Positions 8,254-10,310 of a DNA stretch of 10,310 nucleotides are shown piece after piece; position 1 is the first letter of the stretch, and each line of letters opens with the position of its first letter. This DNA comes from Actinomycetales bacterium (GTDB taxonomy: Bacteria > Actinomycetota > Actinomycetes > Actinomycetales > Dermabacteraceae), in contig JAAZLF010000596.1 of assembly GCA_012799425.1 (NCBI GenBank), positions 1-10,310 of the forward strand, given 5' to 3'. The position numbers were made by a program, and so were the translations under genes. The notes under the pieces were generated by a model, which worked only from the letters and a program-made list of their open reading frames with translations, made no database searches and was not told the origin of the DNA.

Positions 8254-8353
8254 CCCACCCCGCGACGCCTCCCCGGCGACGCACCCTGCGCGATACTCGA
8301 TGGCGGTCCTCCCGCTGACCGCACCAGACCATTCCCACGGAAGGACACCCACC
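8254..8353 (+). promoter_or_regulatory. Gap upstream of trxB, probable trxB promoter region
   Basis: These 100 bases separate the envelope operon from trxB, the only gap longer than 60 bases within the plus-strand run. GATACT at 8292-8297 is a possible -10 element, without a good -35. No GGAAT...GTT pair of the SigR type, which drives trxB in Streptomyces, is visible, nor any clear terminator hairpin. The ribosome site GGAAGGA at 8339-8345 serves the ATG at 8354. Confidence 0.35.
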
Positions 8354-9421
8354 ATGTCGCAGCCCATCCAGGCCCTCAACATCCTCGGCGGCCCCGCGCC
8401 CACCGCACAGACCGCACCGTCCGACGCCCCCGACATCCCGCAGGACGACACCGTCCACGAGGTCGTCATCGTCGGCTCCGGCCCCGCCGGGTACACCGCC
8501 GCGATCTACACCGCCCGCGCCGAGATGAAGCCCGTCGTGATCGCCGGCGCGCTGGATGCCGGCGGCGCCCTGATGACGACCACTGACGTCGAGAACTTCC
8601 CCGGCTTCCCAGAGGGCATCCAGGGCCCGGAGCTGATGACGAACCTGCAGGAGCAGGCGGAGCGGTTCGGTGCGGAGATCATCTACGACGATGCCGTGGA
8701 GCTCGAGCTCGAGGGCGACATCAAGACGGTCACCTTGGATGACGGCACCGTCTACCGCGCCAAGGCGCTCATCCTCAGCACCGGCTCCGCGTACCGCAAG
8801 CTCGGTGTCGACGGCGAGGCATCGCTGTCCGGCAAGGGAGTGAGCTGGTGCGCGACCTGCGACGGGTTCTTCTTCAAGGATCAGGAGATCGTGGTGGTCG
8901 GCGGCGGCGACAGCGCGGTCGAGGAGGCCACCTTCCTCACCCGCTTCGGCAAGTCGGTCACGCTCATCCATCGTCGCGACGAGCTGCGGGCATCGAAGAT
9001 CATGGCGCGCCGCGCCGAAGCCGACCCCAAGCTGACCTTCGCCTGGAACAGCGAGGTGGTGAGCATCAACGGCACCGACAAGGTGGAGTCGGTGACCCTC
9101 CGCGACACTGTGACCGGGCAGGAGCGCGTGCTGGCGACCTCCGCGGTCTTCGAGGCGATCGGTCACCTGCCGCGCACCGATCTGGTGCAGGGGAAGCTCG
9201 AGCTCGACGACGAGGGCTACATCGTGTGCCAGGGCCGCACCACCCACACCTCCGTCCCGGGTGTCTTCGCCGCAGGCGACGTCGTCGACCATACCTACCG
9301 CCAGGCCATCACCGCCGCGGGGACCGGCTGCCAGGCCGCGCTGGACGCCGAGCGCTGGCTCGCGGACACAGCTGCCGACCTCCATGCCGAGAGGGCTGTG
9401 GCGGCCGCCGCGGGTCAGTGA
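8354..9421 (+). CDS. trxB: Thioredoxin reductase (NADPH)
   Basis: A 355-residue cytoplasmic flavoenzyme that passes electrons from NADPH through FAD and a redox cysteine pair to thioredoxin. The FAD-binding GSGPAG is at 41-46 and NFPGFPEGI at 81-89. The redox motif WCATCDG has C166 and C169. The NADPH-binding GGGDSA is at 183-188 with HRR at 206-208, and the second FAD motif GVFAAGDV is at 303-310. All are intact, so the enzyme should be active. About 33 extra residues, Pro/Ala/Gln-rich, precede the Rossmann strand, compared with only a few in E. coli TrxB. The ATG at 8354 is preferred over an in-frame ATG at 8300 because GGAAGGA lies just upstream. No later in-frame start would remove the extension. 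The next gene overlaps its stop and is a thioredoxin-fold protein without cysteines, so its redox partner is probably encoded elsewhere. Confidence 0.96.
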   Translation: MSQPIQALNILGGPAPTAQTAPSDAPDIPQDDTVHEVVIVGSGPAGYTAAIYTARAEMKPVVIAGALDAGGALMTTTDVENFPGFPEGIQGPELMTNLQEQAERFGAEIIYDDAVELELEGDIKTVTLDDGTVYRAKALILSTGSAYRKLGVDGEASLSGKGVSWCATCDGFFFKDQEIVVVGGGDSAVEEATFLTRFGKSVTLIHRRDELRASKIMARRAEADPKLTFAWNSEVVSINGTDKVESVTLRDTVTGQERVLATSAVFEAIGHLPRTDLVQGKLELDDEGYIVCQGRTTHTSVPGVFAAGDVVDHTYRQAITAAGTGCQAALDAERWLADTAADLHAERAVAAAAGQ

Positions 9422-9807
9422 TCCCCGCGCCGCTGTCGGGGGATGCGCAGAGCACCGCACATGCGGTGGTGCTCGTCAGCGCGCAGTGGGCCGGGCCGTC
9501 TGGCCCGGCCCCGACGGTGCTGAGGGAGCTCAGCCGACGCTGGGGTGGCTCCGTGCACGTCCTCCTGCTCGAGGAGCCAGACGACGAGCTTCTCGACGCC
9601 TGGGCGGTCGACATGCTGCCCACCTGGCTTCGTTTCGCGCACGGAGGGCCCCTCGACGATGAGGCCGACCTGATCGTGTCCCGGTTGCAGGGCGCTTCTC
9701 CGGCCGGGGAGGCGGTCGTGCTGGACGGTCCGTGGAGGCTGGTCCACCGCCGCACAGGAGCTCTGCCCAAGCATGTGGTCGATGATGAGTTCGGGCCGCA
9801 GGCGTGA
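9418..9807 (+). CDS. Thioredoxin-fold protein lacking both active-site cysteines
   Basis: A 129-residue protein starting at a GTG that overlaps the trxB stop (GTGA), in the usual position of trxA. It aligns with thioredoxin: strand AVVLVSAQW (16-24), active-site position WAGPSGPAP (24-32), helix VLRELSRRW, strand SVHVLLL, then DMLPTWLRF (65-73), which keeps the cis-proline P68. The canonical WCGPC reads WAGPS, so both cysteines are replaced (A25, S28), and the protein contains no cysteine at all. It cannot do dithiol exchange. An insertion of about 28 residues precedes a last segment (PWRLVHRRTGALPKHVVDDEF) that matches the terminal strand and helix of thioredoxin. The frame is open with no stop or frameshift, and the fold residues are kept, which argues for a retained non-redox role (binding, chaperone or regulatory) over a fresh pseudogene. 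Confidence 0.8.
   Translation: MIPAPLSGDAQSTAHAVVLVSAQWAGPSGPAPTVLRELSRRWGGSVHVLLLEEPDDELLDAWAVDMLPTWLRFAHGGPLDDEADLIVSRLQGASPAGEAVVLDGPWRLVHRRTGALPKHVVDDEFGPQA
9488..9511 (+). repeat. Perfect all-GC hairpin inside the thioredoxin-like gene
   Basis: GGGCCGGGCC (9488-9497) is followed by the tetraloop GTCT (9498-9501) and the exact reverse complement GGCCCGGCCC (9502-9511). The 10-pair stem is entirely G-C. It covers the codons for W24 through P32, exactly the degenerate active-site motif. There is no following T-tract, so it is not a classical terminator. Confidence 0.85.
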
Positions 9808-9876
9808 GCGCGCGGGCACCTTCGCGACCGGTCGCCTCTGACGCTGATGACCTGCTCTGATATGCCCCGATTACCA
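9808..9876 (+). other. Intergenic sequence after the thioredoxin-like gene
   Basis: No gene is evident. A perfect 12-base palindrome, GCGACCGGTCGC, lies at 9824-9835, 17 bases after the stop. Without a loop or T-tract it is a poor terminator and could equally be a protein-binding site. Confidence 0.35.
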
Positions 9877-9958
9877 TCGTCCACACGGTTGTCCACAACT
9901 GTTTCCACATCGGGGGACGGGTAGGTCCACAGGGTTATCCACAATCTGCTGTGGATAA
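9877..9958 (+). other. DnaA-box cluster A (candidate origin, left part)
   Basis: Nonamers resembling the actinobacterial DnaA box TTRTCCACA occur at 9877 (TCGTCCACA), 9889 (TTGTCCACA, perfect), 9901 (GTTTCCACA), 9923 (AGGTCCACA) and 9935 (TTATCCACA, perfect), all on plus, with TGTGGATAA at 9950-9958, a perfect box on minus. The first three starts are 12 bases apart, as are the last two plus-strand boxes. This density and regular spacing is the pattern of a DnaA-binding region. Confidence 0.75.
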
Positions 9959-9960
9959 CC
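9933..9960. repeat. Inverted pair of perfect DnaA boxes
   Basis: GGTTATCCACA (9933-9943) and TGTGGATAACC (9950-9960) are exact reverse complements separated by six bases (ATCTGC). Each arm contains a perfect TTATCCACA box, so two DnaA monomers could bind facing one another. A second, smaller inverted repeat, CTCCGAT/ATCGGAG (9960-9966 and 9972-9978), follows directly. Confidence 0.85.
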
Positions 9961-10098
9961 TCCGATGGTGAATCGGAGCGCCAGAGTCGCCAGGAACCCG
10001 CTCTGACCTGCAGCAATACTTGGCTACAGAAGCTGTCTTGCGGAGGCTTGCTCGCCGTGGTACGGCTCTTCCCCTGCTCGGAGCCCGGCTTTTGGACG
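9959..10098. other. Spacer between the two DnaA-box clusters
   Basis: About 140 bases without a gene or strong box. A weak GGCTC/GAGCC stem (10064-10068 and 10081-10085) precedes a short T-run but is too short to call a terminator. Confidence 0.3.
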
Positions 10099-10143
10099 GG
10101 TGTCCACTATAGTTGTCCACATAGTTGCGCACACTGTGCATAG
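10099..10143 (+). other. DnaA-box cluster B (candidate origin, right part)
   Basis: A second group follows about 140 bases after cluster A. It has GTGTCCACT (10100-10108), TTGTCCACA (10113-10121, perfect), TTGCGCACA (10125-10133) and the inverted TGTGCATAG (10135-10143). The units ATAGTTGTCCAC (10109-10120) and ATAGTTGCGCAC (10121-10132) form a direct tandem repeat with 10 of 12 bases identical. Only the second nonamer is a strong box. Confidence 0.6.
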
Positions 10144-10310
10144 AGCATGCTCGTAGCTCTCGTGATCCCTACCGAGGGCCCCGCGCTGCTTATCAGAACG
10201 ACAAGATCACATGGAACATTGCCGTCCGGCCCGCGGCTCGCGTCCTTCTTCCTGAGTCTTGATCTTCCTGTGTCTCGATGGCTCTTGCCCGGGTTCATTG
10301 CCCTCGAAAG
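10144..10310. other. Right-edge noncoding stretch
   Basis: No gene with recognisable protein features is seen on either strand. It contains an imperfect 16-base tandem repeat (10247-10278). An ATG at 10278 opens a frame to the edge, but only 11 codons are visible and no good ribosome site precedes it. The stretch is less GC-rich than the coding regions and may continue the candidate origin or lead into the next gene. Confidence 0.4.
10247..10278 (+). repeat. Tandem 16-base direct repeat, two copies
   Basis: TCTTCCTGAGTCTTGA (10247-10262) is followed immediately by TCTTCCTGTGTCTCGA (10263-10278), 14 of 16 bases identical. It is pyrimidine-rich on the plus strand. Function unknown; it lies about 100 bases beyond the last DnaA-like box. 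Confidence 0.7.

Noticed and set aside
8300..8353. ATG at 8300 as the trxB start
   Set aside because: No ribosome site precedes it, and GGAAGGA directly upstream of the ATG at 8354 is a much better fit.
8051..9460. A 469-codon minus-strand open frame antisense to trxB
   Set aside because: trxB carries all of its family motifs on the plus strand; the antisense product has no recognisable domain.
10064..10096. Possible terminator: GGCTC/GAGCC stem before a short T-run
   Set aside because: The stem is only five pairs with a 12-base loop and the T-run is four bases and displaced.
10107..10298. A 63-codon minus-strand open frame in the right noncoding stretch
   Set aside because: It has no recognisable motif, no good ribosome site, and its end overlaps DnaA-like boxes. 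Real coding cannot be excluded without relatives.
9808..10310. parS site (TGTTTCACGTGAAACA type) expected near an actinobacterial origin
   Set aside because: I found no match; the GTTTCCACA at 9901 is better explained as a weak DnaA box in phase with its neighbours.

Overview
The window is a piece of chromosome from a high-GC Gram-positive actinobacterium. The coding regions are very GC-rich, codon third positions are strongly biased to G/C, and several starts are GTG with ATGA/GTGA stop-start overlaps. The gene order (cca, then a DUF6049-type secreted protein, murJ, a pseudokinase and trxB with a thioredoxin-like gene) is the origin-proximal block known from Mycobacterium tuberculosis (Rv3907c to Rv3914) and other Actinobacteria. 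The style fits a Micrococcales genome such as Brachybacterium or another Dermabacteraceae, but this assignment is inference from layout, not from a search.

Layout: (1) 1-968, minus strand: the N-terminal two thirds of a CCA-adding tRNA nucleotidyltransferase, running off the left edge. (2) 969-1069: a divergent intergenic region with a probable leaderless promoter. (3) 1070-8253, plus strand: four tightly coupled genes, read as one operon. They are a large signal-peptide-bearing, membrane-anchored DUF6049-like protein, the lipid II flippase MurJ, a membrane-anchored pseudokinase with an extracellular C-terminal domain, and a small single-pass membrane protein. (4) 8354-9807: thioredoxin reductase trxB, overlapped by 4 bases by a thioredoxin-fold gene in which both active-site cysteines are gone (WAGPS instead of WCGPC). 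(5) 9808-10310: no convincing gene. This stretch is less GC-rich and holds two clusters of DnaA-box-like nonamers, including phased head-to-tail boxes and a perfect inverted pair. It is a candidate replication origin or DnaA-titration/regulatory region.

How it works together: MurJ exports lipid II for peptidoglycan synthesis. The pseudokinase matches, as a separate gene, the cytoplasmic pseudokinase, membrane segment and extracellular domain that are fused to MurJ (MviN) in mycobacteria, so it probably regulates MurJ or cell-wall assembly. The DUF6049 protein and the small membrane protein are co-transcribed and probably act at the same envelope site. The usual sigM gene between murJ and trxB is not present here.

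The most interesting points are the cysteine-free thioredoxin next to an intact trxB (with a perfect all-GC hairpin lying exactly over the mutated active-site codons), the phased DnaA-box field directly downstream of it, and the split MurJ/pseudokinase arrangement. I saw no tRNA, rRNA, CRISPR array, insertion sequence or phage gene.
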